Both the position numbers and the translations under genes were made by a program. A stretch of DNA of 64,000 bases from Amphibalanus amphitrite. Lineage: Eukaryota; Arthropoda; Thecostraca; Balanomorpha; Balanidae. Shown here one piece after another: positions 45,101 to 55,814 of this stretch; positions within the stretch are counted from its first letter, which is position 1; each line of letters begins with the position of its first letter. The DNA lies in assembly GCF_019059575.1 (NCBI RefSeq), contig NW_024883444.1, positions 1 to 64,000 of the forward strand. Direction: 5' to 3'. Under the pieces are notes generated by a model. That model did not search any database. It was given only the letters and a program-made list of their open reading frames with translations, and had not been told where the DNA came from.

Positions 45101-48100
45101 ACGTTGTACTTGTGATCCTGCTTTAGCACTGGTGCTAGAGCGGCTTATCAAACTGGAAGCTGTAATTTGTGACAGAGATTTCTCTCAAAGTATGCAAAAT
45201 AACCGTATGTCGTCTAGTTAAATAACAAATAGGATATTCCACTTCAAACGATATTGAATTTTAGTGTGCTGCATCGGCCTATTAAAATCCTTGCTGCTAT
45301 TTGTGATAGCTCTGTTAGGGTGGAAATATATCTCCGGCTTTAGTTTTGCCCTGGGCTTAGCATTGTACTCGTATCTTACAGATGCTAGTCAGGAAGATAG
45401 CTTGTTATCTTGACGACCTCCCATTGGACTTTGGACGCTGTATCATCGGCCTCCGCGTTCACTTCTAGTTCGGGCTTTCAGCACAACAGTTACGATAGCG
45501 ATACAATAGGAACAGAGGGCCAGACAAAAAGCGAATCGACCTCACCTTGGTGGGATACCTATGTGACTTTAAAAAAATGGTTTGATGATGCATTGGTAAA
45601 ATTGACCCCGTTGTATGCCTTGTTATGCAGATTGCAGCATCCCACAAAGCTTGTACTTTAATTTATTACAATTCTCAATGTGGATTGTTAATGACGTCAA
45701 ATGGCGATGTAGGTTCTCTTTTTAGTGTAAAAATGTTATTCTCTTGTTGGTAGAACTTCTTAGTGACGATTCGCGATGGCCTTTTCCGCCAGGACGGTTA
45801 CACGGACGCGCTGAACAAGCTGCAGCAGACGGTGATCCAGGCCTACAAGGTGGACCCCAACATCAAGTTCGAGGTGTTCATCCACAAGGTGGACGGCCTG
45901 TCGGACGACCAGCGGATCGACATCCAGCGCGACATCCACCAGCGCGCGCACGACGACCTCCTGGACGCCAGTGAGTCCCGGGACACAGCCGGCCGGGCTC
46001 GTCCGCCTTCCGCACCTGTTATGTGTTCATCTCTCATTGCGTAGAGTGTAGGGAGGATTTTATTTTGATAGCTTGTAATTGTCGTAGCATGGCATGATAA
46101 AATAAACTTACTTGAAAATAAACTTATTGTTATTAGATGTTATGCAAATTTGGCAAATGACAATAGTTTTCCGCTATGTTTGGTTTGCTTTTCGCCATGC
46201 TAGCCGTCTGCAGTGACTGATTTATCCATGTCGATTTAATTATCTTTACGCGCATTGTAACCATATTCCGTGTTCCAGGTATGGACAACATCCACTTGAG
46301 CATATACCTGACATCAATATACGACCACAGCATATTCGAGGCGTTCAGCAAGGTGGTGCAGAAGCTGATTCCCGAGCTGCCCACGCTGGAGAATCTGATG
46401 GATATTTTCATCTCGGTGAGTCGGCCGCTCTGTGATGGCCTCTGGGGAGGTTTCATCAGACGCTCTGGGGAGTTTTGATTTGGCTGGCCTCGCTCGGCCC
46501 TGAGACAGTAGAGGTCGCCGTTTGGCTGCAGTTGCATCAAAATCTCTGAGCTGTTTTCAAACACACAAACACGATATACTGCGGTAAAAGTATTGAACGA
46601 GACAGACAGTAACATTAGCAAGACGGGTTAGCTGTCCAAAAATGGAAATGGTGGCCAGTTAACAGTGGGAATGATGCTTCTGATTCCATTACCTGGAGTC
46701 TATGTATATGAACCCAATGACTGCAGGATCACTAGCGGTGTATGACTATCTTTGCCTGAACTACAGGCACTAGCTTTTCTAATAAGCTGTCTATGCAAGT
46801 GTTTTCCTTTTCGCCGGCCGAAGGGATTGGTGACGTCACCACTCCGTGCTAACGGTGTTATCCGCCCGATCTTAATGACGGGTCTCCCTGGAGTGGCACG
46901 GAATGCCGCTGTGGAACGTCTTTTGTGACCGTCAGTGGTGCGGTTACGGCTTTCAGTTTGCTCGGCTAACTTATATTTTAGTACATTCATTCCCATTGAA
47001 ATGTTTATCTGCAGTTGAACATGGGACATAGCCCGGTTTATTTATCGCTGGTATAGAGTTAAGGCCGCCGTCCACTGCGACGGAATTCCGTCCGGAGTCC
47101 GTCCGGAATGTCGCCGCACGCTCGCCGCATCCGGTCCGGATGCGGTCCGGATGCGGTCCGGATGCGGAGAGCTAATAAATGTTTCCTATCACTTATTACC
47201 AAATAAAATATTGCAAGTAACCAGCAGCGAATACTCTTGCCATTCTAAGGAAATAATGTTTACTTACTTCATGATGATCGAGTTCCAATTCTTCGTACAA
47301 TTCACAATGTTTGCCTCCGATACGGCCCCAAACCACGTCTGTTCCGGACGTTCCGGATGCGGAAAAGTTCAACGCGTCGAACATCACTCTTCCGTCTCCG
47401 TAGCAACCGCATCCGAAACGCATGCGGAGAGCTGACGGAAAATCAACAGCTGATTGCCGTTCGGATGCGGTCCGGACGGAGCGCACACGATTTCCGTACG
47501 GACCGGATGCGCCCATAGGGTTCTGTGTTAAATTCCGTACGGACCGCACGCGTTCCGCACAGTGGACGGCGGCCTTTACGTACACAGTCTCAGTCACAGA
47601 CGCGAAACGTGCACTACTCTTCGACACATAGGGGTCATCTGTATACACACTAGGACATAAACAGTTAAGAAATGATAAATGCATTCGTAAGCGTGATAGA
47701 TGCCTGGCTTCTTTATTTATTATATTTTTTCCTCTGATCCGACCGAAGACCACCTTCTACATCCCTTTATGTGTCATACTTCTTATTCGAGTCGGTTAGA
47801 TTTCGAGAGCGTTGTGTCGACTCGACTGCCCAGCAACTCGCTCGCCTGTAGATCAGACTTAAATTGAGGGCATTTTTCTGTTTTTCGTTTTACGAGTAAA
47901 TTTACTTTATTGGTTTTGATTTCTTTCTACCGTAGTCCGTAATATCAAAATAAGATTAGATGAACAGATAGGCCAGGTGTAACCAAGTGTCGTTAATATC
48001 TCGCCCTCTGCCCTATTCCGTAGAACTCTGGCGCTGAGAAGGCGTTTCTGTTTGACGTCATCTCCAAGATCTACATCGCCACCGACTCGTCGCCCGTGGA

Positions 48101-50196
48101 CATGCAGTCTTACGAGCTGTGCTGTGACATGATTGACGTCGTCATCGACCTCTCCTGCATATACGGGTGAGCTGAGGGATATTTTAGGGGTGGGTGGTTT
48201 GGGGTGGTTGGAAAGCATTTACTTAGTGTGTCGGTGCTTTGCCGCATGTTGATCATTCATAGGCTGTAGACTGTATGAGTGTGCGGATTGGGACGTTTTT
48301 GGGTCTAAATGAAGCTGTAAAACCGGAATCAGTCCCACGGTTAATGTAAAAATGCAGTCTTTCGGTAACCAGTCCTCGGTTCTTGAGGCGGACGGTGCTA
48401 CGACATTGAACCACATTAGGGAGAGACTCGCTCCCCTGTGTGTGTCAGGCTCGCCACGGGGCGGGACTCACTCCTGTGTATCTGTCGAAGACACGCCACC
48501 TGTGGGTGCCGCCGATCCGCCCATTCAGCGCCTTTTTTCATGACACCTGCCGAAACACCTGACACCTTTTCTTTCCGCCCGGCCGTCCTGAGGTACAGCC
48601 GCACACCTGTGGTCTGGGCCGCACACTGTGATTTTGTGGCCTGGCTTACTGTCTGGCATTGTGGCCCGTCGCTAAGGGGCCAGGTGTTCATAGTTAAATG
48701 CTGGTGATGATTCATGTTATCACCATCCGCTGTTTATTTCGAAATTTAATTTCTTGTAATTTATTTGTAGTTATTCCTAATGTTTTCTGCTTAAGCCGTT
48801 AATTTGGATCTGCAAGGAAGTCTCACACAGGTGTATATTCGTCATCTTTTGAATCCTGATAGACTTCTTTGTTAAATTTTTCCCTTCTTGTATACCAGAT
48901 TGTGCTTTCTCACCGATAAGAGCACTGCTCAGCTAGAACACCCGTTGTCGTCTGTTTTACTCCCAGCATAATATACACCGTTACATGTCATTGGCACTCC
49001 GCACCCCTATGTTGTCAGCAGTACTTTATGCGGGCTGTAACCTTGCTCCTGTTCTGTGGAAGGTAGTCTCTCAGTGAAAATGATTGACCGTGATCAGCAT
49101 TTCCATCATTGTGTGCAGCGTAAACATCACTAACACTTGACTACATGCCAGAAACCGTGACAACACAGAGTGTTTGCTGTTGTAAGCTGAACATAGCGTT
49201 CTATTTTAGCCATTGCTATCGTATTCATCTAAGAAAAACTTGCAGACACCGACAATAGCGTGCTGTTCAAAGAAAAGGTATCGGAACGTTGTCATGCTTG
49301 GTGTTTTACGGGTACAACACTGTTGTGGGCTGGTAGGTAATGCGTACTACCTAGTTACTACGTACCGAGTGTCGACTGGTCTTGCATGGTATCGATTCGA
49401 AACTTTTTTTCTAAATGCCTATAGTGCTGCCGCCTGCCACAATCAAACATTATGAGAAACGTCCATACTCTTTATAAACCGACTGTCAGTTTCCTCGTTC
49501 ATAACCGCTCCATTTCACATCGCCCTCTCAACTTATCCTGCCATGCACCGTTTGAATGTAGGATACCATCCGTATTCCGTATTGGCCTCTAACTAAAGCC
49601 TCACTAAGCACCAACCTAAATTTGCAATACCACGCCTCATGAGTCCATCTCCCCTGTCGTCTTCAGACTGAAGGGCGACAACGACGGCGGGTTCGACCAG
49701 CGCAGCTCGAGTATCATCCGGCTCAACAACTCGACCGTGTTGTACCTGAGGGAGGTGAACCGCTTCCTGGCGCTGGTCTGCATCGTCCGGGCAGACAACT
49801 TCAGGAAACAGGGTGAGTGTGGGTGGGAAATGGTGGCTGCTGGGAAAAGACGGGTAGAGGGCAGCGGATCAGCTGTGACTGTGCGGTGGGAACGGATGGA
49901 GGGCCGCAGTGCACTATGCGAATCTCGTAGACGGACACCCAGTGTTGCCAGCCGTTTGCTTAAACCTGAAGCGGCCTCGTCTATCAGTGTCTTCAACTTG
50001 TTTTCCATAACATTCATGACAATAAATCCTATGTTTGATCTATCTCTGGGACGTGCCGTCAGGTCTGATTGACTACAACTTCACATGTTTCCGGAATAGC
50101 ATACAGAAGATCTTCGAGCTGCGTTCACGACGCGGCCGCCTGGCGGCGCTGCCGTCGGTCGGTGCCAAGATAGATGGCGCTAATGGCGAGGTGTGA
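42061..50196 (+). CDS. RRAGC: RagC/RagD GTPase gene, seven of its coding exons
   Basis: Joined in order, seven exons give an open frame of 367 codons plus stop; the family is about 400 residues long. All boundaries are GT-AG and all phases agree. RagC/D pairs with RagA/B on the lysosome surface, binds Ragulator and recruits TORC1 when amino acids are plentiful. G motifs visible are GLRRSGKSS (G1), WDFPGQID (G3), HKVDG (G4) and LTSIYDHS (G5 region). Exons 5-7 form the C-terminal roadblock-like dimerisation domain. Only the extreme N-terminus is missing, because exon 42061 starts at SYEVDDDY without an ATG. The C-terminal tail after [15 protein letters not shown] is short and divergent. Arthropods usually have one gene for RagC and RagD, so the symbol denotes the family. 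Confidence 0.95.
42433..42981. mobile_element. hAT-type MITE in RagC intron, perfect 8-bp duplication
   Basis: The ends TAGAGCACTTCA and TGAAGTGCTCTA are perfect inverted repeats, flanked on both sides by GTAGATAG (42425-42432 and 42982-42989). The interior is rich in GGATAA, CCGGAT and complementary words. 549 bp, non-coding. Confidence 0.88.
42990..44179 (+). other. RagC/D intron, remainder
   Basis: Unique intron sequence ending in the acceptor GTGTGCCCCAG. No nested gene seen. Confidence 0.6.
44180..44408 (+). CDS. RRAGC: RagC/D exon: G1 to G3 and switch regions
   Basis: It completes SGKSS of the P-loop, then encodes [17 protein letters not shown], the switch region, and WDFPGQID (G3). 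It ends at LLFVIDAQ with donor CAG|GTGGGC in phase 0. Codons strongly prefer G or C in third position. Confidence 0.96.
44409..45792 (+). other. RagC/D intron
   Basis: AT-rich, about 1.4 kb, with a poly-T run near 44571. No element ends or nested gene seen. Confidence 0.6.
45793..45970 (+). CDS. RRAGC: RagC/D exon: G4 region
   Basis: It begins [11 protein letters not shown] and contains [16 protein letters not shown] (the HKxD form of G4 typical of Rag proteins) and [11 protein letters not shown]. The donor GCCA|GTGAGT leaves phase 1. Confidence 0.96.
46279..46415 (+). CDS. RRAGC: RagC/D exon: G5 region
   Basis: It encodes [19 protein letters not shown], one of the most conserved Rag blocks, and [19 protein letters not shown]. 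The following donor is TCG|GTGAGT, phase 0. The preceding intron is only 308 bp. Confidence 0.96.
46416..47061 (+). other. RagC/D intron, left part
   Basis: Unique sequence up to the TTA target of the Harbinger-derived insertion. Confidence 0.55.
47062..47575 (-). mobile_element. PIF/Harbinger-derived element, copy 2, in RagC intron
   Basis: The same family as 36246 in opposite orientation, flanked by a TTA duplication (47059-47061 and 47576-47578). The ends and the transposase N-terminal fragment ([17 protein letters not shown]) are shared, with few substitutions. This copy has lost a short stretch near CGGAAAAGTTCAACG relative to copy 1. Confidence 0.85.
47579..48023 (+). other. RagC/D intron, right part
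   Basis: Ends in the acceptor CCTATTCCGTAG. No other feature seen. Confidence 0.55.
48024..48166 (+). CDS. RRAGC: RagC/D exon: start of C-terminal domain
   Basis: It encodes [37 protein letters not shown] and [10 protein letters not shown], the opening of the roadblock-like domain that heterodimerises with RagA/B. Donor GG|GTGAGC, phase 2. Confidence 0.96.
48167..49666 (+). other. RagC/D intron
   Basis: 1.5 kb of unique sequence. A moderately GC-rich stretch near 48420-48710 has open frames on both strands, but without family motifs. Ends in GTCGTCTTCAG. Confidence 0.55.
49667..49812 (+). CDS. RRAGC: RagC/D exon: roadblock domain core
   Basis: It encodes [19 protein letters not shown], then [19 protein letters not shown], then [10 protein letters not shown]. 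Donor CAGG|GTGAGT in phase 1. The first part is a variable loop in the family. Confidence 0.95.
50063..50196 (+). CDS. RRAGC: RagC/D last exon
   Basis: It starts [20 protein letters not shown], the conserved end of the family, then a basic tail ([11 protein letters not shown]) and stop TGA. The tail is shorter than in vertebrate RagC and not conserved. Confidence 0.95.
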
Positions 50197-51001
50197 GAGT
50201 ACGGCTGCGAGGTTCTGGGACTGGTGCTGTATATTGGTCTGTATGTATATCACTGTAACGTACTGCGCGTTTGAGATGTATATCGGTGTATAGCGACGAA
50301 TCATGGCGCGCCGCGGGCGGCAGGGAGGTGCAGTTCCTATTTACGGAGCCGCCGCGGGCCGATCTGCAGCAGGGGTGCTCGAACGGGAGGGACTCTAGTC
50401 GCCCACTCCGGGCCACAGTCTCAACCCGGTACACGGGCCTGGAGGGGCGGCGAGGACGGGTCCTGGTTTTATAAACACCTCACGTGTTCATATGGTCGTG
50501 ATATGATAATATATAATGCTTTGTCAATGGATTTTCGTGTGTGCTTACTGTTTTGTAGTTAATTCGCATTGTACCCGGTATATGCGTATGAGCCTCAAGA
50601 GTAGGGTCGATGACCGGAATTCAGTTATGGCCTCTCCGGAAGCTGGGTGAAGGGTTTCAGACTGTATGTTGAAAGAATCTGCGATATTCGTTCGTCATGA
50701 CCGACGTTATCTCCGCTCGTTTCACGGATAGAAGGCTTCAAAAACAAAACAGAGCCCAGACGCAACGAAGCCTCCATGGCTGATGTAGTGATTCATGCCA
50801 GCCATGTGATTCATTCAACAGTATTACGCACTGCGACCATCATGCGTACTTTCAGATTTGGCTAGGGCACAATCCAGCCGGAGCAGAGGGTTACGTAATT
50901 TTGTTACATAACATCCTTGAATTCGCTCCCCCAACTAATTGTTACCCGTGAGTACGGCGGCGTGGTCCGGCACCTCCCATATTCGAACAGTCAGGTCTAA
51001 A

Positions 51002-51007
51002 AATAAA
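51002..51007 (+). terminator. Candidate polyadenylation signal of RagC/D
   Basis: This AATAAA is followed at once by an overlapping second one. It is the first canonical hexamer I find after the RagC stop, implying a 3' UTR of about 0.8 kb. Confidence 0.4.
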
Positions 51008-52070
51008 TAAATCACTCAGCACCCCTTGCATGTTCCAAGCTCTAGTTCGCCCAATATGCACCGGTTGCTTGTCAGTCCAACTAAACTAATGACTAATGGT
51101 CGCGTGGCAGCATTCTACGACAGTGCAGTGGTCTTACTGATCGTTCATCTAATTCTAACCGCTGCCATGAAAGTTTTCCCCATCTTCGCATTCATAGCCC
51201 TGTCTAGCAGTCCATCCCCCCCCCCCCCGTATACCCTCCGATAGCTCATCTCTGGACTCTGGAGTAGCTCACTTCACGAGCTTATCAGTTCGGCTCGCAG
51301 TCGGGGGGCCGTCTGACCGTGTGCTATCTTTGAGTCAACAGGGAACGCCCATCGGTATCTCGTGGCGCACGGTACACAGATCATAATCGTTACGACCGGC
51401 AGGGATGCTAGCGTGGGTGCTAATGTGGTTCAGAGTCGCTTTTCACAGAGGTAGAGTCATACTTTGTTCGACTGTCTGCTGGCTTTTCACGATCATACGT
51501 GTTATATAATGCTCAGTCACATATTGAAAGCGTGATCCCACCACGATTGACCTTACCTATCATTTGCGCTACAGAGCGACTGCGCTACGGATTGATCAAT
51601 GCATTGATCAGTTTGCTGGCCGAGTCCTGTCACGAAACCGTTCTTGACTAGCGGCGCGCGCGGTTATCTAAAATGGGTGGGCACATCATTTTAACAACGC
51701 TAAGCCTCTACCAGTGCGCTTATTCAACTCCTTTCCCCTGCATTTCCGAGCCGCTAAGCACCAGCAAGGTGACAAAAACTAACGACTAGTTAGTTTAGAG
51801 TACGTGTATTTCTCTGTTCAGCACATGTAGTACTGTGCTCACGAACAACCGCTGTCAGCTCTCAGCTGAAGAGTAAGTGATCGATTTCTGTACTTGCGTC
51901 ATTCCGTCTCACTCCGACCGCCAATACAATCCTCAGAAAACGTTTCCGCGTGCCGCTCTGCGAGCGTCCAAACCCTGTGGACCGCACGGTACAGCGATAC
52001 AAACATACAGGCGGGTACATTGATGGCAGTCACGACTCTGCCGCGCCGCCTCTGAACAAGTGTGTGTGTG
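51008..52070. other. Interval between convergent genes
   Basis: No coding sequence. It separates the RagC 3' end (plus strand) from the SOD 3' end (minus strand), so part of it is probably SOD 3' UTR. Confidence 0.45.
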
Positions 52071-52107
52071 TGACGTCACTCAGCCGGTGTGACGTCCGAT
52101 GACGTCA
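52071..52107. promoter_or_regulatory. Cluster of two full and one near CRE octamer
   Basis: TGACGTCA occurs at 52071 and 52100, with TGACGTCC at 52090. They lie just downstream of the SOD stop codon on its strand, so they are not a classical promoter. They could be a 3' enhancer or chance in GC-rich DNA. Confidence 0.35.
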
Positions 52108-52134
52108 CCTCACAGCCGCCCGGCAGTGGCGCGC

Positions 52135-52245
52135 TCACAGTTTGGCGATGCCGATGACGCCGCAGCAGACGCGGGCGCCGGCGTTACCGGTGGTGCTGCT
52201 CAGCTCGTGACCGCCCTTACCCAGGTCATCGACGTCCGCGTGGCA
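52135..52245 (-). CDS. SOD1: Cu/Zn superoxide dismutase, last coding exon
   Basis: This 37-codon exon (including TGA) follows a strong acceptor (pyrimidine tract and CCCGCAG) in phase 0. It reads [16 protein letters not shown], then [20 protein letters not shown]. This is the C-terminal part of Cu/Zn SOD. It includes the copper-ligand His (CHAD), the DDLGKGG electrostatic-loop block, the TGNAG(A)R signature with the active-site Arg, and the CGVIGI strand whose Cys forms the intrachain disulfide. SOD converts superoxide to peroxide and oxygen. Cytosolic and extracellular forms cannot be told apart from this exon. The preceding exons should lie at higher coordinates; I could not find them before the window ends. 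Confidence 0.9.
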   Translation of the reverse strand, partial: CHADVDDLGKGGHELSSTTGNAGARVCCGVIGIAKL

Positions 52246-53143
52246 CTGCGGGAGGGGGGGGGGGGCGAGGTCAGGTGGCGCTGAGAGAGGGCAGTACCCC
52301 TGGGGGAGGGGGCGATCACGTGGTCAACATCAATGTGGATACAAGACAAGAGGACATTTGACATAAGCCCACAGTAGTTTCAAATGGTCGGGTAAATGCA
52401 TCGGAGGAAAAGAAACCGCCGTCGGTAGGCAAGTTTAAACAAAAACTAAGTACTAAATGGAATAAAATGAAGCATGCATTCACCAAACAGCACCAACAGA
52501 CGAGGAGCCAGTCATACTCATTGGGTCCACATTTCTCCATTCCCACACCTCTCGTCACGAGCATCTAGGACACAGGACGCGCCGCACCCCACTGTGGTCA
52601 CGACAGTCGGCCGCCAATAACACTCCAAACTACGGACCGTGCCGAGTACGCTCAGTGCACCGCCCCCGGGCGCAAAGATGACAAGGGTGGTAGAAGCAGA
52701 ACCGGTTGTCATGGTTACGACGCAGAACACAGTTCGCTAAACCACGGATCACCTAAGATCCGTGGCTAAACGAATGAAAGCACCGGTGACCGGCGGTTGG
52801 ACTCGTGGACTTTGGAGGTGGTGAGAGAAAGCACGGCCCCATGACTGCCCAGAGAATCTTGTTTTAGTCACTAAATAGACGCCACATGACAAGCAAACGA
52901 CAGGTCGAAAGACGCATTGAATACAAACGAACTTCGAAGCATGACTGGCTGCTAGTTGGAGGTTAATTAGCTATCAAGCCCATAAAACATGAGGATATCA
53001 ATCAGCTGAAATAGTCCTTACTTTCGATCCAATATGGACCACAACACGTCCCGCAAAAATAATCAGCATGCACAGAGACATTTCACTGCAATCCCAGCTT
53101 CATGTAACGTCATAAACGAAAAGTAGCGTTTCACACAAAAAGT
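52246..53143. other. Probable SOD intron
   Basis: Begins with the G-rich complement of the acceptor tract. No further SOD exon motif is recognised on the minus strand. Confidence 0.4.
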
Positions 53144-53279
53144 GTTCGCAGTCTCCCCGGACGAACAACATTCTACGTCGTCCGGCCAATCCCGTTCGAT
53201 AACCGCAGCCCAGCCCCCGCCGACCTTGAACGGCATTGGCCGGACGCCGTATAATCTTTGTCGTCCGGGAGACTACGAA
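53144..53279. mobile_element. Short MITE related to 27151
   Basis: TTCGCAGTCTCC and GGAGACTACGAA ends are inverted repeats with one mismatch. Subterminal CCGGACGAACAACATTCTAC and TATAATCTTTGTCGTCCGGG match the 27151 element. 136 bp, non-coding. Confidence 0.7.
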
Positions 53280-54577
53280 TTCGAAATAAATCTTCCTACT
53301 TCCCGTCTAAAATTCGGTCCAGCCGTCAGAATGAGAAATATCCTCCCGTGCAGGGCATCTGAGCGCCATTTTCCGCACGATCAATGACATCCATCGACCG
53401 TTCCCGATTAAGACTGACGTCCGCCCCAAGCACGGCCGGGGGTCCAACTGCGGTCAGAAACAGCCAGACCAGAGGGGAGATGTAGTCACAGCTGCTGGCT
53501 GGAAACCCCGGGACGTGATCGATTTCAGACACCGGGGGAAGCCCTTCAATGGCTGCAATGACGTTCGTCCGGTGTGGTCATGGGGAGATCATGAGGAGGG
53601 AATAAACAGGAAGGAATAATCTGCTAGTATTCTGGAGCGTAGGATCATTTATACAATAGGTATATAAAATTGATAACTACCGCAGTTATGGCCTTATTGA
53701 CTTTCATCTCATATTACTGGCTCCGGTGCGGCGACAAAAGTTGCAGCTCTACCTGCGCCGGGCTCGGAGCGGGAACAAACCGCCGGCTCACCGCGGCCCA
53801 GTCGCCTGGCTTTGGAGGTCACCGGCAAGTGAGCAATACACAGACTGAAGGTCACACCGGGGGAGGGGGGGGGGAGCAGGTTCCAGCCGGCGCCGCGACC
53901 GGGGGCGAGTCAATGTGCTCAGTGTGCACGGTCGACCACAGACGACAAAAGAGCCGCACGTGTGACGAAGAGCGTCATTGGCCGTTTCGTTCAGGTGCAT
54001 GCGGCACCTGGGCACACTCAACGGACGCCAGGAGCATACATGATGGCGGCAGTTACGTTAACGGCGTCTGGGTTCTGCTAGACTTCAGCTGAGGGTTTGT
54101 CGTTACCCATCACCCGGCACGCCGCGGAACAGACGTACGTAACGCAAAACGGTGTAGAGCCGCTATAAAAACGGTCGATAGCTAAAGACTAAGCAGGTAA
54201 TAGTTCTCTGGGGTTATGTAAAGATACGAGCGTTGCGTATGGATCTACTGCCCCATGTGAACCAAAAATAACGGCAATGGTTACACTGCGTCTTAAATAT
54301 TTTTGCAAATCATCCTGACAAGTAATCTGAGCTACCTGCCAAAATGACTGCTAAAATGACTTTGAGGTAGTGAGAAGTCATCCACGCACATCTCAAATCA
54401 TGGAAACTGTAATGATGCGACTCTGCCAAGTCACTGTTTTCAGCTAGTTGAAATCACGATTCCATGACTTGAAGAACTTGAAATGAGTGTTACCGTGATA
54501 ATTCTCCTCGCGTTGTGTTCATTTTAACTTAAATACTTAATGTTTGACAATACTGTGCTTCAAATTAACTTAAATGC
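53280..54577. other. Non-coding, no exon recognised
   Basis: A GC-rich patch at 53740-54060 has open frames on both strands without family motifs. The remainder is AT-rich. The right edge is probably LTR sequence separated from the rest by the TTAA insertion. Confidence 0.4.
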
Positions 54578-54581
54578 TTAA

Positions 54582-55615
54582 CCCTCGCCGGCCGAGGGGG
54601 GGGGGGGCGGGTGCCGCCCCCCCCATAGGGTTTTTTCGCGATAGCTCCGAACACGCTGGCGATAGAGAGCTGAAACTAGGCATACCTGACCTTTGATCCA
54701 AGCCGCATCTTTTGACACCAACCGCATTTTTGGGTCAGGTCAGGTCACTGACCTATGACGTCATAAGTGAACCTCTGCACGGTCTTCAGATGTCGCAACT
54801 TCGCAACGCCCTCACTGCCAGAGGAGATGTCACAGGGAAATGAAACTTGCAGGATCTAGTATCCATTATGAGTCCCACAACTTGTATATCTCGGATTTTT
54901 CCTAAAGGTCATATGAGGTCAGGTCATTTTCGTGACCTCACCATTATAAGTCAATGGGAAAAAATTCAAACTGCTATTCTGGCGCCGGGAACGATCTCCA
55001 ACTATCTCAAGCACACAGAATCGTGATTTTATGCACTCCTTGCAAGGTTAGATGCGTCACTTTTGCAATGTTGACCTTGCGTGACGTCATTTTTGACGTC
55101 ATCAAGGTCATATTAGTTTTTCGTCAATAACTCTTGATCAAATTGAGCCAGCGAGTCGGGAAAGCCACCAATGGACTCAGGAAGACCTGCCGAATCGAAT
55201 GATATGCGACATGACCCCTTTCGACCAACTTCGTGACCTGGGGGTGCTGACCTGACCTTGACCTGAGGTCAACACCCCAAGTTGACCTGACCCGGACAAA
55301 AAGCATATCATTCGACGCGCCTGAGCGAGACGAACACGATGCTGCCAAAATCGGCGCTCTGCGTCCGTTTTTTGCGAAGTTATTCACCAAAAACTGAACC
55401 GTACCTTGGGGCACTTGACCTGACCTCAGAGGTCACCGGTTGACCTAGGACCTTAAAATCGGGTACCAATCTCTGCGTCTCGTAACGGCGCACACGCTCG
55501 TTTTTTCCGCGACGCGCTAGCTCCACCAGGGGCGAAACGGCGAGGGGGGGGGGTCGTACCCGCCCCCCCCCCCTCGGCCGGCGCGTATGTAGAAAACCAA
55601 TAGGTCCGGCGAGGG
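54582..55615. mobile_element. TTAA-flanked element (family B, copy 2)
   Basis: Reverse-complement relative of 18108, with the same ends (CCCTCGCCGG and CCGGCGAGGG), the same GTAGAAAACCAATAGG segment next to one end, and the same order of AGGTCA clusters (about 55248-55272, 54733-54750). It is inserted in the sequence downstream of the BEL polyprotein, very likely its LTR. Confidence 0.88.
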
Positions 55616-55747
55616 TTAAAGTAAAAAACACTACATATTGTCCTCCTGTTGTCTCTCACAACTCTGCTCTCCTTTATTTTTCACTCGAAATTATTCTAGC
55701 GCGTGGACAGCACTCGCGCACATATTGCTCACATTTCCTCCTCAACA
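55616..55747 (-). mobile_element. Start of a BEL/Pao 3' LTR
   Basis: After the polyprotein stop, a purine tract (GGTCGGGGGAGA) is followed by TGTTGAGGAGG, a plausible LTR start. An AATAAA lies within it near 55677. The LTR is then broken by the TTAA element and probably resumes below 54578. The outer end is not identified. Confidence 0.5.
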
Positions 55748-55814
55748 TCTCCCCCGACCCTGAATGACCCCCTCATGTCATTCAGAACTTCACCCCATCG
55801 TCTTTTGGAGCAAG

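Noticed and set aside
49637..50017. 126-codon minus-strand frame
   Set aside because: It lies opposite a RagC/D exon whose phase and motifs are certain.
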